Of a stretch of 64,000 bases of DNA, positions 38,282 to 47,553 are shown piece after piece. The notes beneath the pieces were generated by a model, which made no database searches, had not been told where the DNA came from, and saw nothing but the letters and a program-made list of their open reading frames with translations. How positions within the stretch are numbered: position 1 is the stretch's first letter; the number at the start of each line of letters is the position of its first letter. The translations under genes and the position numbers were made by a program. Origin of the DNA: Clostridiaceae bacterium M8S5 (GTDB lineage: Bacteria; Bacillota; Clostridia; Tissierellales; MCWD3); NCBI GenBank assembly GCA_029227815.1, contig CP118523.1:3782001-3846000 (forward strand), written 5' to 3'.

Positions 38282-38310
38282 AAACTGTCTTAGTATATCT
38301 AAGACAGTTT
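38282..38310. repeat. 29-bp palindrome, left copy
   Basis: AAACTGTCTTAGT pairs with its complement ending CTAAGACAGTTT. The identical sequence recurs at 38462-38490. Each could act as a terminator. The left copy has one extra A at its left and a T at its right. Confidence 0.75.
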
Positions 38311-38335
38311 TAGATTGATGACAAAGTCATCAAGA

Positions 38336-38460
38336 TAGCAGACTTTAGTAAAAGTTCAATTTCAAGGCGTGTTAAAATTGAGTAGCAGAGCTTACTTAGA
38401 GGTAAGTGAGCAACGGAAATTTTAACAACAACGCAGAAATTGGGCTTTTGTCTACGGTCT
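38336..38460. repeat. Dispersed self-complementary element, copy 2 (about 125 bp)
   Basis: This is a close match to 2316-2434. Left arm AAAAGTTCAATTTC pairs along its full length with right arm GAAATTGGGCTTTT (with G-U pairs). GGCGT pairs with ACGC, and GTTAAAATT pairs with AATTTTAAC. Inside is a CTTACTTAGAGGTAAG hairpin. The copy lies between two identical palindromes downstream of treR. There is no coding function. Confidence 0.75.
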
Positions 38461-38461
38461 G

Positions 38462-38490
38462 AAACTGTCTTAGTATATCTAAGACAGTTT
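38462..38490 (-). terminator. 29-bp palindrome, right copy; likely treR terminator
   Basis: Same palindrome as 38282-38310. It lies 40 bp past the treR stop on the reverse strand and probably ends the trehalose operon transcript, although the T-run is short. Confidence 0.5.
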
Positions 38491-38530
38491 CTTAACAATT
38501 TTAATATTAATTCAGTTTTATGCAAAGCAA

Positions 38531-39253
38531 TTACATTTTATTTCTTCTAGCAAAATCAACGAATTTAAATTTATCTGGTCTATGCCTAGATTCACCGTAC
38601 TGAAATAGACTAATATCTTCTAAATAAACGTAACTTCTTACAACTACGACCATTTCATAGTCTTCCAACTCAAGATATTCTTTATCTTCTTGTGTTGCTT
38701 TCTTAACTGTTATCTCTTTCTTTGCAAAGCTAATCTTTAGTCCTAATTGATTTTCTAAATACTCATATATAGAATTCTCACATATCTCTTTGGTTAACAA
38801 GTCTACATATTTCCTATTAAAATAATCTTTATCTAGTATTATTCTTTTATCATTAATTTCTCTTACTCTTATAACCTTCCATACATCTTGATTGTAAGGT
38901 ATCTCAAGGCGATTTGCTAAATAGTCATCAGCCTGAACTACATCTAATTCTTTAACAATTGTTTTTACTTTGGCATTCATACAACTATTTAGTTCTTTAA
39001 AACTAGTAAGTCCTGAAACGGGAAGCTTTAACTTGTTTATATCTAGTACAAATGATCCTTTTCCCTTTATTTTTTGAATGTAACCATTTCTTTCCAATAG
39101 TTCTAATGCATTTCTAATAGTAGCTCTTGACACATTATACTTTTTCATTAATTCATTTTCTGATGGTAGTTTTGTATTTGCTTTAATTTTATTGTTTTCT
39201 ATGCCATTAATTAGCTCACTATATATGTTCAAGTATTTTTTATTTTTATCCAT
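38531..39253 (-). CDS. treR: GntR-type trehalose operon repressor TreR
   Basis: This is 240 residues. An N-terminal GntR winged helix (KLPSENELMKKYNVSRATIRNALELLERNGYI, about 27-58) is followed by a UTRA effector domain (CENSIYEYLENQLGLKI, ITVKKATQEDKEYL, VVVRSYVYLEDISLFQYGESRHRPDKFKFV). The C-terminal ESRHRPDKFKFVDFARR is typical of TreR. It binds trehalose-6-phosphate and represses the tre operon. It is last in the order treB-treC-treR. Its probable operators are the two palindromes at 42571-42632. Confidence 0.92.
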   Translation of the reverse strand: MDKNKKYLNIYSELINGIENNKIKANTKLPSENELMKKYNVSRATIRNALELLERNGYIQKIKGKGSFVLDINKLKLPVSGLTSFKELNSCMNAKVKTIVKELDVVQADDYLANRLEIPYNQDVWKVIRVREINDKRIILDKDYFNRKYVDLLTKEICENSIYEYLENQLGLKISFAKKEITVKKATQEDKEYLELEDYEMVVVVRSYVYLEDISLFQYGESRHRPDKFKFVDFARRNKM

Positions 39254-39283
39254 ACCTCAATCACCCCAGTACAGCTAAGTTTT

Positions 39284-40948
39284 TTAGTATTGAATATGAT
39301 ACACGATTGACTCATACGGTCTTAGCTTTATGTTATTTATATTATTTGGTGAATCTTCATAATTAGACAGTAATATCTTCACTTTATACTCACCAACATT
39401 TAATACGTCTGGAAGTTTAAAAATCGTTTCTCTTGCATAGAAATTATTCACAACTAATAATTTTTCATTCTTATATTCTCTAATGTATGCAAATATATCT
39501 CTATGTTTTTTTAATATCACTTTAAACTCTCCATAAGCTATTATATCATATTCTTTTCTAAGTTTGATTAGTTTTTGATAATGATAAAATATAGAATTTG
39601 TATCTTTGAGTGAGGCGTTAACATTAATCTCTTTATAGTTGTTGTTAACTGATATCCAAGGAGTTCCATTTGTAAATCCAGCCTCTTTTTCATTGTTCCA
39701 TTGCATAGGAGTACGTGAATTATCTCGAGATTTTGACTGTAATATCTTCTTTATATCTTCTTCGTATTTACCTTCATTTTTTAATATATTATGATAATTA
39801 ATAGATTCTATATCTTTATATAAATCAATACTTTCAAAATTCGCATTTGTCATGCCTATTTCTTCACCTTGGTAGATATACGGTGTACCTCTGGACATGT
39901 GTATTGTTGTTGCTAACATTTTAGCAGACTCTTTACGGTATTTTGTATCATTTCCAAAACGTGATACTATTCGTGGTTGATCGTGATTACACCAAAACAC
40001 CGCACTCCATCCATTACCTTTTTGCATACCTATTTGCCATTCTTCAAATATTTCTTTTAGTTTTAAAAAATCAAATTCTATCAATGTCCATTTGTCACCA
40101 TCTTTGTAGTCTACTTTAAGATGATGAAAGTTAAATACCATTGATATTTCTTTCTCATTAGGATTAGAATATTTTATACAATTATCTATTGTAGTAGAAG
40201 ACATTTCCCCTACTGTGACAATATCCTTATCATCTCCAAATGTGTTCTCATTTAATTCTTTTATATACTCATGGATTTTAGGTCCGTCTGTATAGAATCT
40301 ACGACCGTCACCTCTAAAATCATCCTCGTATTTATATGGTTTTGAGATTAAATTTATAACATCAAATCTAAATCCTTTTACTCCCTTTTCTAACCAGAAA
40401 TTCACTACACTATATAGTTCCTTTTTTACTTCTTCGTTCTCCCAGTTCAAATCTGCTTGTGTTTTATCAAATAAATGTAAATAACATTCATCTAAATCCT
40501 CGACGTATTCCCAAGCCGATCCACCAAATTTTGATACCCAATTTGTTGGACTTCTCCCATCAATGACTTCTTTGAATATATAATAATCTTTGTATTTTTG
40601 ATCACCAGTGATAGCTTTTTGGAACCATTGATGCTCTGTTGACGTATGGTTAAATACCATATCTAGCATTATACCAATGTCGTGTTTTTCTGCTTCTGAT
40701 ACTAATAGTTCAAAATCTTTCATAGTTCCAAATCGTTTATCGATATTATAATAATCAGCAACATCATAACCATTATCTTTTTGAGGTGATATATAAAACG
40801 GTGTTAGCCAGATATAATCTACGCCTAACATCTTTAAATAATCTAGTTTTTCAGTTACACCATTCAAATCTCCAAATCCATCATTATTTGTATCTTTAAA
40901 TGATTTTGGATAAATTTGATATATAACGCTTTTTCTAAAATCTTTCAT
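39284..40948 (-). CDS. treC: Trehalose-6-phosphate hydrolase (alpha,alpha-phosphotrehalase), GH13
   Basis: This 554-residue cytoplasmic GH13 enzyme splits trehalose-6-phosphate into glucose and glucose-6-phosphate. It has the conserved regions DMVFNHTSTEH, GFRFDVINLIS (nucleophile Asp), VGEMSS (acid Glu) and NHDQPR (transition-state Asp). It also has the oligo-1,6-glucosidase-like N-terminus KSVIYQIYPKSFKDTNNDGFGDLNG. Length and operon position between treB and treR make the assignment firm. An AAGGAG site precedes the ATG. The B. subtilis name is treA. Confidence 0.95.
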   Translation of the reverse strand: MKDFRKSVIYQIYPKSFKDTNNDGFGDLNGVTEKLDYLKMLGVDYIWLTPFYISPQKDNGYDVADYYNIDKRFGTMKDFELLVSEAEKHDIGIMLDMVFNHTSTEHQWFQKAITGDQKYKDYYIFKEVIDGRSPTNWVSKFGGSAWEYVEDLDECYLHLFDKTQADLNWENEEVKKELYSVVNFWLEKGVKGFRFDVINLISKPYKYEDDFRGDGRRFYTDGPKIHEYIKELNENTFGDDKDIVTVGEMSSTTIDNCIKYSNPNEKEISMVFNFHHLKVDYKDGDKWTLIEFDFLKLKEIFEEWQIGMQKGNGWSAVFWCNHDQPRIVSRFGNDTKYRKESAKMLATTIHMSRGTPYIYQGEEIGMTNANFESIDLYKDIESINYHNILKNEGKYEEDIKKILQSKSRDNSRTPMQWNNEKEAGFTNGTPWISVNNNYKEINVNASLKDTNSIFYHYQKLIKLRKEYDIIAYGEFKVILKKHRDIFAYIREYKNEKLLVVNNFYARETIFKLPDVLNVGEYKVKILLSNYEDSPNNINNIKLRPYESIVYHIQY

Positions 40949-41030
40949 ACAAACTCTGCTCCTTAATATCCAATATCTATTGTTATAAATTAATTATAGA
41001 AAAATATCTAATACAGTCACTTTTAATACT

Positions 41031-41051
41031 AAAAAGGGGGATTTTCCCCCC
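41031..41051 (-). terminator. Hairpin between treB and treC
   Basis: On the reverse strand GGGGGGAAAATCCCCCTTTTT forms a short, strong intrinsic-terminator-like hairpin just after treB. Partial readthrough would give more transporter than hydrolase. Confidence 0.6.
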
Positions 41052-41066
41052 ATATTGATGCTTATT

Positions 41067-42485
41067 TTAATTTACTGCACCTTTTTTCTTCCTTTTTGAA
41101 AAAATTATTGTTAAAACAATCGGTACAATTATAGCTATTAACATAGCAAATAAAAATTTAACCCAATACTCTGGCTTAATAGATAGTATTCCCGGTAATC
41201 CACCAACTCCTATTGACCCAGCCATAACTCCTGAACCTACTGACACTACCGCTGCAATAGCTGAACCTATCATTGCTGCTAAAAACGGATATACATATTT
41301 TAGATTAATACCAAACATGGCTGGTTCTGTTACTCCTAGGTAACATGATATAGCAGCTGGTATTGAAACTTGCTTTTCTTCTTCATTTTTTCTGTTTATA
41401 TATATCATTGCTAAAACAGCTGACCCTTGAGCAATATTTGATAAAGCAATCATCGGCCATAAATTTGTTCCATCCAATGCACTCATTAGTTGTAAATCTA
41501 TTGCATTTGTCATATGGTGTAACCCCGTTATTACGAGTGGTGCATAAGCAAATCCAAATACAGCAGCAAATAGCCATCCAAATGCTGATGTTAATCCAGA
41601 ATATACTACATTAGATATAGCTGATCCCAATTTCCAACCTATCGGTCCTAATACCACGTGTGCTAATAACACTGTTGGTACTAATGAGAAAAATGGTACT
41701 ATAATCATTGAAATATAGCTAGGTGATATCTTACGGATTTGAATCTCTAAATGAGCTAAAACGAAACCTGCTAAAATTGCTGGAATAACCTGAGCTTGAT
41801 ATCCTATCATCTCTATTTGCGTAAAACCAAAATTCCAAACTGGTGCTTGACCCCCTGAAGCAGCCTCATAAGCATTCATAAGCTGTGGTGAAACTAAAGT
41901 AATACCTAATATAATACCTAATATTTGTGTAGTCCCCATCTTCTTAGATATAGACCACGTTATTCCTACTGGTAAAAAGAAAAATATCGCTTCACCTATC
42001 AACCATAGAAAATGATGCACTCCTGCCCAGAACTGTGATACCTCAGTTAAGGTTTTAGTACCTTCTTCCAAAAACTTTATATCTCCTATAACATTACGAA
42101 ATCCTAAAATCAAACCTCCAGCAACAATAGCTGGTATTAAAGGCGCAAATATTTCTCCTAAATGAGAAATCAACCTTTGTAGCAAGTTCATGTTTTGTCT
42201 TCCTGCTTTTTTAGTAGCATCTTTACTAACTCCATCTACACCTGATATTTTAACAAAGTCATTGTAAAAAACAGAAACTTCATTTCCAATAATCACTTGA
42301 AATTGACCAGCTTGCACAAAGGTGCCTTTTACTGATTTGATACTCTTTATTTTCTCTACATCTGCTTTTTTATTATCATTTAGTACAAAACGAAGCCTTG
42401 TTGCACAGTGTGAAACTGCAGAAATATTCTCTTTTCCACCAATGTGTTCCAATAATTGTTGTGCGTCTTTTGAAAATTTACTCAT
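41067..42485 (-). CDS. treB: PTS trehalose-specific EIIBC component
   Basis: This is 472 residues. The N-terminal EIIB domain has the phosphocysteine motif AVSHCATRLRFVLND (Cys about 27). A linker is followed by an EIIC membrane domain of about ten TM helices (GFAYAPLVITGLHHMTNAID, ISCYLGVTEPAMFGINLKYVYPF). It imports trehalose and phosphorylates it to trehalose-6-phosphate. No EIIA domain is fused, so phosphate must come from a separate EIIA-Glc-type protein outside the window. It is first gene of the tre operon. Confidence 0.95.
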   Translation of the reverse strand: MSKFSKDAQQLLEHIGGKENISAVSHCATRLRFVLNDNKKADVEKIKSIKSVKGTFVQAGQFQVIIGNEVSVFYNDFVKISGVDGVSKDATKKAGRQNMNLLQRLISHLGEIFAPLIPAIVAGGLILGFRNVIGDIKFLEEGTKTLTEVSQFWAGVHHFLWLIGEAIFFFLPVGITWSISKKMGTTQILGIILGITLVSPQLMNAYEAASGGQAPVWNFGFTQIEMIGYQAQVIPAILAGFVLAHLEIQIRKISPSYISMIIVPFFSLVPTVLLAHVVLGPIGWKLGSAISNVVYSGLTSAFGWLFAAVFGFAYAPLVITGLHHMTNAIDLQLMSALDGTNLWPMIALSNIAQGSAVLAMIYINRKNEEEKQVSIPAAISCYLGVTEPAMFGINLKYVYPFLAAMIGSAIAAVVSVGSGVMAGSIGVGGLPGILSIKPEYWVKFLFAMLIAIIVPIVLTIIFSKRKKKGAVN

Positions 42486-42570
42486 TTTAGCCTCCCAATC
42501 GTATTGTTTTAATTATTTTTAGTACATTATGTATTAATATACATACTATACTGAAAACCCTTTCCTCTTC

Positions 42571-42634
42571 GACATACATGTACGTACAAGTTAGTCTATG
42601 ATATTATTATAACTTGTACGTACATGTATGTCAA
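42571..42634 (-). promoter_or_regulatory. tre promoter with two TreR-type operators
   Basis: On the reverse strand, -35 TTGACA (42629-42634) and -10 TATAAT (42606-42611) have an ideal 17-bp spacer. The spacer is filled by a palindrome centred on TGTACGTACA (42611-42632). A second, exactly inverted copy of the same 22-bp sequence lies at 42571-42592, just past the -10. TreR sites of related bacteria have a TTGTATATACAA-like core. The arrangement predicts tight repression by TreR bound at both sites. Confidence 0.85.
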
Positions 42635-42701
42635 TTGTTTTGTATTTCTATATATTGGTCATATTTGAATAAAGAAACTATAACTAAACTATTATATTAT
42701 T

Positions 42702-42732
42702 AAAGCTGTCTTATACACTTAAGACAGCTTTA
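42702..42732 (-). terminator. Hairpin after the Bce-type permease gene
   Basis: AAAGCTGTCTT pairs with AAGACAGCTTT. It lies 33 bp past the stop of the permease gene on the reverse strand and separates it from the tre promoter. Confidence 0.6.
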
Positions 42733-42764
42733 AAGTAAATCTATATTTTTATCGATCTTTATAT

Positions 42765-44696
42765 TTAATCCTCAATATTTTTTCTAAATCCATAGTAAGT
42801 TGCAATAAAATAGCTTACATATACTATGACTACTATCAACACTGATGTAAGTATGTTAAAAAAGAACTCGTAGCTTCCAAAATATAATCTAACTTGCTCG
42901 TAATATTTATTATAAAAACATCTAACAAATATGCTGATTCCTATGATAGCAGGAATGATAGGTACTACGAAATAAAAAGCTATCTGCTTAATTATAATCT
43001 TTCTAATATCACGTTTGTCAACGCCTAGCTTTTGCATTACTTTGAAGCGCTGTTTATGTTCATATGAATCCGAAAGTTGTTGCAATGCTAAAATCGTTAA
43101 ACACACCATTAGAAGTATTACTCCGGCATATATCCCTTGTGTTTTAATTGCTAGTGTTAGCCCTGTTATAGTATTTGCCTCAAATGTCTTTATTCTAATT
43201 ATAGCTTTATTAGTAGGTTTATCACTGTTTATAGAATTTTTCTTCCATTTAGTAAGGTAGTCTTTAAGATGTCTAGCAAATTCATAACTCATTTCTTTTT
43301 TTGTGTTTGCATAAAAATCAACCGCTACTATATCTAGACTCTCGCAATGTTTATCTTTCAATATTATTAAGTGTTCTACTGGATATTCATACAACCTAGT
43401 CCCTAGCGATTCTGTATAACATTTTTCTATATTAGTTTTATAAACCTTTTGGTTTATTTTTATATTGTAATTATTTATAAGATATTTGTCTAATGTTTCT
43501 TTCTTAGCTTCGCCTGCCCATTGTAAAGCATATTCATTTTCCTTTAGTTGTATTTCTTCATATCCTGCCATCCTTCTCATATGGTTATAATCATCTAATC
43601 CAATAGCTACTACAGGAAACCTTCTTCCTCTGTGTGATTCCTCTATCCCAGTAATGTACTTTTCTAATAGACAACTATCTTTTATCCCAACTTCGCTTTC
43701 ATTTACATATCTATATACATCTCTATACCCATATCCATGTGCTATACTAATATCATATTTTATCCTATAATCAAGATATCCTGTAGCCCACCCTGATAAT
43801 ATTGGTGTAATCACAAATAACCCTATTGATGTAAATAGACACAATGTTACATTTGCTATTGCAAAAGAGTTTGATCTTATTTTAAAAAGTAAATCTCCAA
43901 GTATAAAAATATTCATATTTTTATATTTAAAAGACACGCATTTATGTTTTATTATTAGCAAAACATATGATATTGAAAAAAATAAACCATATGAAGAAAC
44001 AATTATCCCTATAATGCTATATGTCATATATTTCTTTATATTTATCATAGATATTATAAATACAACTAAAGATACAATGAATGTAATCTTATATAGCAGT
44101 CCTGATGACAAATTAATCTCTACTTTTTTATGATCATTAAACATATCTATTAACTTTATCTTATATAACACTCTTGTGTTATACAGCCCTATTATCGTAA
44201 AAAGCATAATAAAAAATACTACTGTTATAATTATTGTATCTAAATAAAATACAATCCTAAATGTCACACTATTGCCTAATGTTAGTAGTATTATTGCTGA
44301 AAGTATTTGTGAAAAAATACTTCCAAACACAATCCCTATAGCTATACACACAGTTCCTACTAAAAGTGTCTCTAAATAAAACATTTTAGCTACGGTTTTT
44401 TGCTCCATTCCAAGTAACACGTAATTGGCAAATTCTCTTTTTCTTCTATTAATCATATATTTATTTACATAGCTAATTAAAAAAAACATTGAAACTGTAA
44501 TGATATATGTTGAATATTTGATATATAAATACATACTATCTAGATTATATCGATCAGAAACTTTCAAGCTATATTCCGAACTAGATAAAGACATAAATGC
44601 ATAAAATAGACTCACACATAATACCAGTGTTACAATGTATATAATATAGTCCTTTAGAGACCTCCTTGCATTTCTTATGGATAGATTAATATACAT
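42765..44696 (-). CDS. BceB-like ABC transporter permease
   Basis: This 643-residue FtsX-family permease has ten predicted TM helices and a large extracellular domain between TM7 and TM8 (about residues 310-520), which in Bce systems binds bacitracin-like targets or peptides. It has NRRKREFANYVLLGMEQKTVAKMF after TM2 and KQRFKVMQKLGVDKRDIRKIIIKQ after TM8. Its start overlaps the ATPase gene by 11 bp. It is last in a regulator-kinase-ATPase-permease operon. Confidence 0.9.
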   Translation of the reverse strand: MYINLSIRNARRSLKDYIIYIVTLVLCVSLFYAFMSLSSSEYSLKVSDRYNLDSMYLYIKYSTYIITVSMFFLISYVNKYMINRRKREFANYVLLGMEQKTVAKMFYLETLLVGTVCIAIGIVFGSIFSQILSAIILLTLGNSVTFRIVFYLDTIIITVVFFIMLFTIIGLYNTRVLYKIKLIDMFNDHKKVEINLSSGLLYKITFIVSLVVFIISMINIKKYMTYSIIGIIVSSYGLFFSISYVLLIIKHKCVSFKYKNMNIFILGDLLFKIRSNSFAIANVTLCLFTSIGLFVITPILSGWATGYLDYRIKYDISIAHGYGYRDVYRYVNESEVGIKDSCLLEKYITGIEESHRGRRFPVVAIGLDDYNHMRRMAGYEEIQLKENEYALQWAGEAKKETLDKYLINNYNIKINQKVYKTNIEKCYTESLGTRLYEYPVEHLIILKDKHCESLDIVAVDFYANTKKEMSYEFARHLKDYLTKWKKNSINSDKPTNKAIIRIKTFEANTITGLTLAIKTQGIYAGVILLMVCLTILALQQLSDSYEHKQRFKVMQKLGVDKRDIRKIIIKQIAFYFVVPIIPAIIGISIFVRCFYNKYYEQVRLYFGSYEFFFNILTSVLIVVIVYVSYFIATYYGFRKNIED

Positions 44697-45453
44697 CTCT
44701 CATGTCACCGCCTAACAATGCAATTACATCAAGTATTTTATTGAAAAACTGCTTTCTTGTATCTTCTCCCTTAACTAATTCAGTGAATATTCTACCATCT
44801 TTAATAAAAAGTATCCTACTACAATAACTTGCTGTAAAAGAGTCGTGAGTAACCATCATTATTGTAGATCCTAACTCTTTATTCATATCAGAAATTGTCT
44901 CTATGAGCATCTGTGCTGATTTAGAATCTAAAGATCCTGTTGGTTCATCTGCTAGTATGAGTTTTGATTTTGAAACTATTGCTCTTGCACAAGCTGTTCT
45001 TTGTTTTTGTCCACCTGATACTTCACAAGGATACTTATCAAGTATGTCATCAATCCCTAGTTGTTTTGCTGATTCTAGTACTAACATATTTATAGCATTA
45101 GTGTCATACTTGTTTATTACTAATGCTAATGCAATATTCTCTTGTATTGTTAATGTATCTAAAAGATTAAAATCTTGAAATATAAATCCAAGCTTCTCTC
45201 TTCTAAATTTAGCTATGTCTTTTGGAGCTATATCAGTAACGTCTACCTCTTCTATATATATATGTCCCGCACTAACAGTATCTATAGTTGAAATCACGTT
45301 CAATAGTGTAGTTTTACCTGAGCCAGAAGGGCCCATGATTCCTACAAATTCTCCTTCTTTTATATCAAACGTTATATCATCAACTGCTTTGACTATATTA
45401 CCTTTTTTACCATAGTATTTTTCAATATTTTCAACTCTTAATATATTTTTCAT
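44686..45453 (-). CDS. BceA-like ABC transporter ATP-binding protein
   Basis: This is 255 residues from the ATG at 45453, which has a TTGAGGTG site; an upstream start lacks one. Motifs are Walker A GPSGSGKTT, Q-loop GFIFQDFNLLD, signature VSGGQKQR, Walker B LILADEPTGSLD and switch THDSFTASYCSR. The protein belongs to the MacB/BceA class and works with the permease at 42765. In Bce systems it also passes flux information to the kinase encoded next to it. Confidence 0.92.
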   Translation of the reverse strand: MKNILRVENIEKYYGKKGNIVKAVDDITFDIKEGEFVGIMGPSGSGKTTLLNVISTIDTVSAGHIYIEEVDVTDIAPKDIAKFRREKLGFIFQDFNLLDTLTIQENIALALVINKYDTNAINMLVLESAKQLGIDDILDKYPCEVSGGQKQRTACARAIVSKSKLILADEPTGSLDSKSAQMLIETISDMNKELGSTIMMVTHDSFTASYCSRILFIKDGRIFTELVKGEDTRKQFFNKILDVIALLGGDMRDVY

Positions 45454-45547
45454 AATCATCACCTCAATATAATTATAGATGGTTAATGATATTGTTTGTA
45501 TCACATTACCTTACATAAAACTTTCAAAATTGTAACATATTTTTAAA

Positions 45548-46558
45548 TTATACTTTTATAAAAGTTCCTTTAGGAAACAGTATGCATACTTTAGTATAAT
45601 AGTTCTTTTTAGATTCTATAGTTATTGTCAATCCTAATTTTTTACAGAGTTTTTTGCTCACATACAATCCTATCCCTGTAGACTTTTCTATATCTCTACC
45701 GTTATTACCTGTAAATCCCTTATCAAACACTCTTGTTAGATCACTGTCTTCGATTCCTATTCCATTGTCTTCTATTACTAATCTAACACCATTGTTTACT
45801 GTCTTTGAATATATCTTTATTTTGGGTGATTTATTTTTTCTATATTTAACAGCATTGATTACCAATTGATTAATAATAAACTCTACCCATTTTTCATCAG
45901 AATACACTGTCTGATCAAGGTCAAGTAAGTTTACATCTACTTTATTAGAAATCAATAAATGCTTATTTTTCACTATGACATTATTAATACATCCCTTTAG
46001 TCTAAATTCTTTTATTAAATAATCCTTCTCAACATATTCACTACGAGCATAGAATAAAGCTTGTTCAACATAATTATCTATTTTTGCAAGCTCCATTAAA
46101 ACAATTCTTGTAATATCCGATTTATTATTTTCGCAAACAAGCTTAACTGACGCAATAGGGTTTTTCACCTCATGAATCCATCTTTCAATATACTCTCTAT
46201 ACTCTATCCGCTCATTTCTGACTCTTGTGATTTCTTCTAACATAGATTTATTAGCTATCTTTAATAACGTATAATATGGTATAGAATCAAAATACTTTGG
46301 CTCTTCTATTATTTCTGATATTAGATATTTTTTATCTAGACCATTTGCTATACTTATCAATTTACTAAAGTATCTTTTTCTAGTAATGTATTGCATAGCA
46401 TAATATATAATCAAAATTATAAACCACATAAGTATTAATTTAAGTATATTAGCACCTCTTACACCTATACTTAGTAAAGCATATATGAATATAACCATTC
46501 CCATCAAGTTGACAACTATAGTTAAAGCCTTATGTTTAATAAAATCTGATTTACTCAT
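45548..46558 (-). CDS. BceS-like intramembrane-sensing histidine kinase
   Basis: This is 336 residues. Two close TM helices (about 13-35 and 37-58) have only a few residues outside, so there is no real sensor domain, as in BceS. The phospho-acceptor is in RWIHEVKNPIAS. The ATPase domain has NQLVINAVKYRK (N box), DNGIGIEDSDLTRVFDKGFTG (G1/F) and STGIGLYVSK (G2). Such kinases sense through the neighbouring ABC transporter. The gene overlaps the response regulator gene by 4 bp. Confidence 0.92.
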   Translation of the reverse strand: MSKSDFIKHKALTIVVNLMGMVIFIYALLSIGVRGANILKLILMWFIILIIYYAMQYITRKRYFSKLISIANGLDKKYLISEIIEEPKYFDSIPYYTLLKIANKSMLEEITRVRNERIEYREYIERWIHEVKNPIASVKLVCENNKSDITRIVLMELAKIDNYVEQALFYARSEYVEKDYLIKEFRLKGCINNVIVKNKHLLISNKVDVNLLDLDQTVYSDEKWVEFIINQLVINAVKYRKNKSPKIKIYSKTVNNGVRLVIEDNGIGIEDSDLTRVFDKGFTGNNGRDIEKSTGIGLYVSKKLCKKLGLTITIESKKNYYTKVCILFPKGTFIKV

Positions 46559-47223
46559 ACTATATACCCCTGTCTATGCTTAGTCTTGATGTACTCAGTA
46601 ATCCCAATATTTTTTAGCTTTCCTCTTAGCCTAGTTACATTGACTGTCAATGTATTATCACTAACAAACACTTCACTATCCCACAGATACTCAATAATAT
46701 CTATTCTAGGCACAATTTTACCTTTATTGATTAAAAGATAATAAAGTATTTTAAATTCATTTTTTGTGAGTTCTTCTTCTTTCGCATTATATTTGACGCT
46801 ATAAGTCAACAAATCTAGCTTCAACCCTTTATGCTCTATGTATTTATTTTCACTCTTTTTAGGATACGCACGTTTTAATAGAGATGAAATACGAGCAAGT
46901 AAAATAGCTGTATTGTAGGGTTTAGTTATATAATGATCCCCACCAAGTGTTATACTCATCAATTCATCTATATCTGAATTTCTACTTGTTACAAATATTA
47001 TTGGAACTGTAGAAATGCTACGTATCATTGTACATATTTGATATCCATCTGTATTTGGTAAATTAATATCTAGTAATATCAAATCAGGACTTTTATCTCC
47101 AATATAATCTGAAATATTATCAAACTCTAAAGGTGCTATAACTTTATAGTTATTATTTTGTAATAAATAAATTAACTCATTTCTCATTTGCTTATTATCT
47201 TCAATTACCATAATTTTAAACAT
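46555..47223 (-). CDS. BceR-like OmpR-family response regulator
   Basis: This is 222 residues from the ATG at 47223 after GGAGGAATACGAT. The receiver domain has MVIEDNKQMRNELI and DLILLDINLP (phospho-acceptor Asp) and a Lys in YITKPYN. The OmpR winged helix ends in NTLTVNVTRLRGKLKNIGI and IKTKHRQGYIV. It is first gene of the module and would activate transporter genes upon peptide stress. It is separated from the upstream peptide genes by the terminator at 47338-47360. Confidence 0.92.
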   Translation of the reverse strand: MFKIMVIEDNKQMRNELIYLLQNNNYKVIAPLEFDNISDYIGDKSPDLILLDINLPNTDGYQICTMIRSISTVPIIFVTSRNSDIDELMSITLGGDHYITKPYNTAILLARISSLLKRAYPKKSENKYIEHKGLKLDLLTYSVKYNAKEEELTKNEFKILYYLLINKGKIVPRIDIIEYLWDSEVFVSDNTLTVNVTRLRGKLKNIGITEYIKTKHRQGYIV

Positions 47224-47337
47224 ATCGTATTCCTCCAAAACTTATTGTCACATTACTTTATTGTATCATTTTATATATGTTTTAGACGATAAAAACAATA
47301 AAAATCTCTACACACTTAATTATCTCAACTTAAAAAT

Positions 47338-47360
47338 CAGGTTGCCAACTTGGCAACCTG
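47338..47360 (-). terminator. Terminator between short peptide genes and the Bce-type operon
   Basis: A perfect CAGGTTGCCAA / TTGGCAACCTG stem is followed on the reverse strand by ATTTTTAAG. It should end transcripts coming from the peptide genes before the response regulator. Confidence 0.8.
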
Positions 47361-47418
47361 TCGTATTATAAGTCTTATAAATTGCTATTAAATAGATCTC
47401 TAGAGTAAGCCCTATCTT

Positions 47419-47499
47419 CTATTTATTACAAAGAATGTATATAGAGTCATCGTTAAGCTTATACTCATTAAATTTTTTTATGTCATAAATACTACTCAT
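47419..47499 (-). CDS. Possible 26-residue peptide with KKF-x-x-Y motif
   Basis: The reverse strand encodes MSSIYDIKKFNEYKLN then SIYILCNK and a stop. The KKFNEY stretch and a single Cys after YIL resemble the MTL-K-F peptides (KF-x-x-Y, then hydrophobics and Cys). No good ribosome site precedes the ATG, so it could be a decayed member or chance. It follows the peptide gene at 47554 by about 54 bp, similar to the spacing inside the 24-kb cassettes. Confidence 0.35.
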   Translation of the reverse strand: MSSIYDIKKFNEYKLNDDSIYILCNK

Positions 47500-47553
47500 T
47501 TTATCAGTTATTAACTTAAAATTTTTATGTCGCTGACATTAAAAATTTCTATT

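Larger units (their letters stand above)
38171..38530. other. Intergenic region with palindromes and repeat element
   Basis: It contains two identical 29-bp palindromes (38282-38310, 38462-38490) flanking the second dispersed element and a smaller TGATGAC/GTCATCA hairpin (38316-38333). There is no real gene. Confidence 0.6.

Noticed and set aside
38310-38525. Reverse-strand open frame of about 71 codons
   Set aside because: It runs through the self-complementary repeat and a palindrome; no ribosome site or protein similarity is evident.
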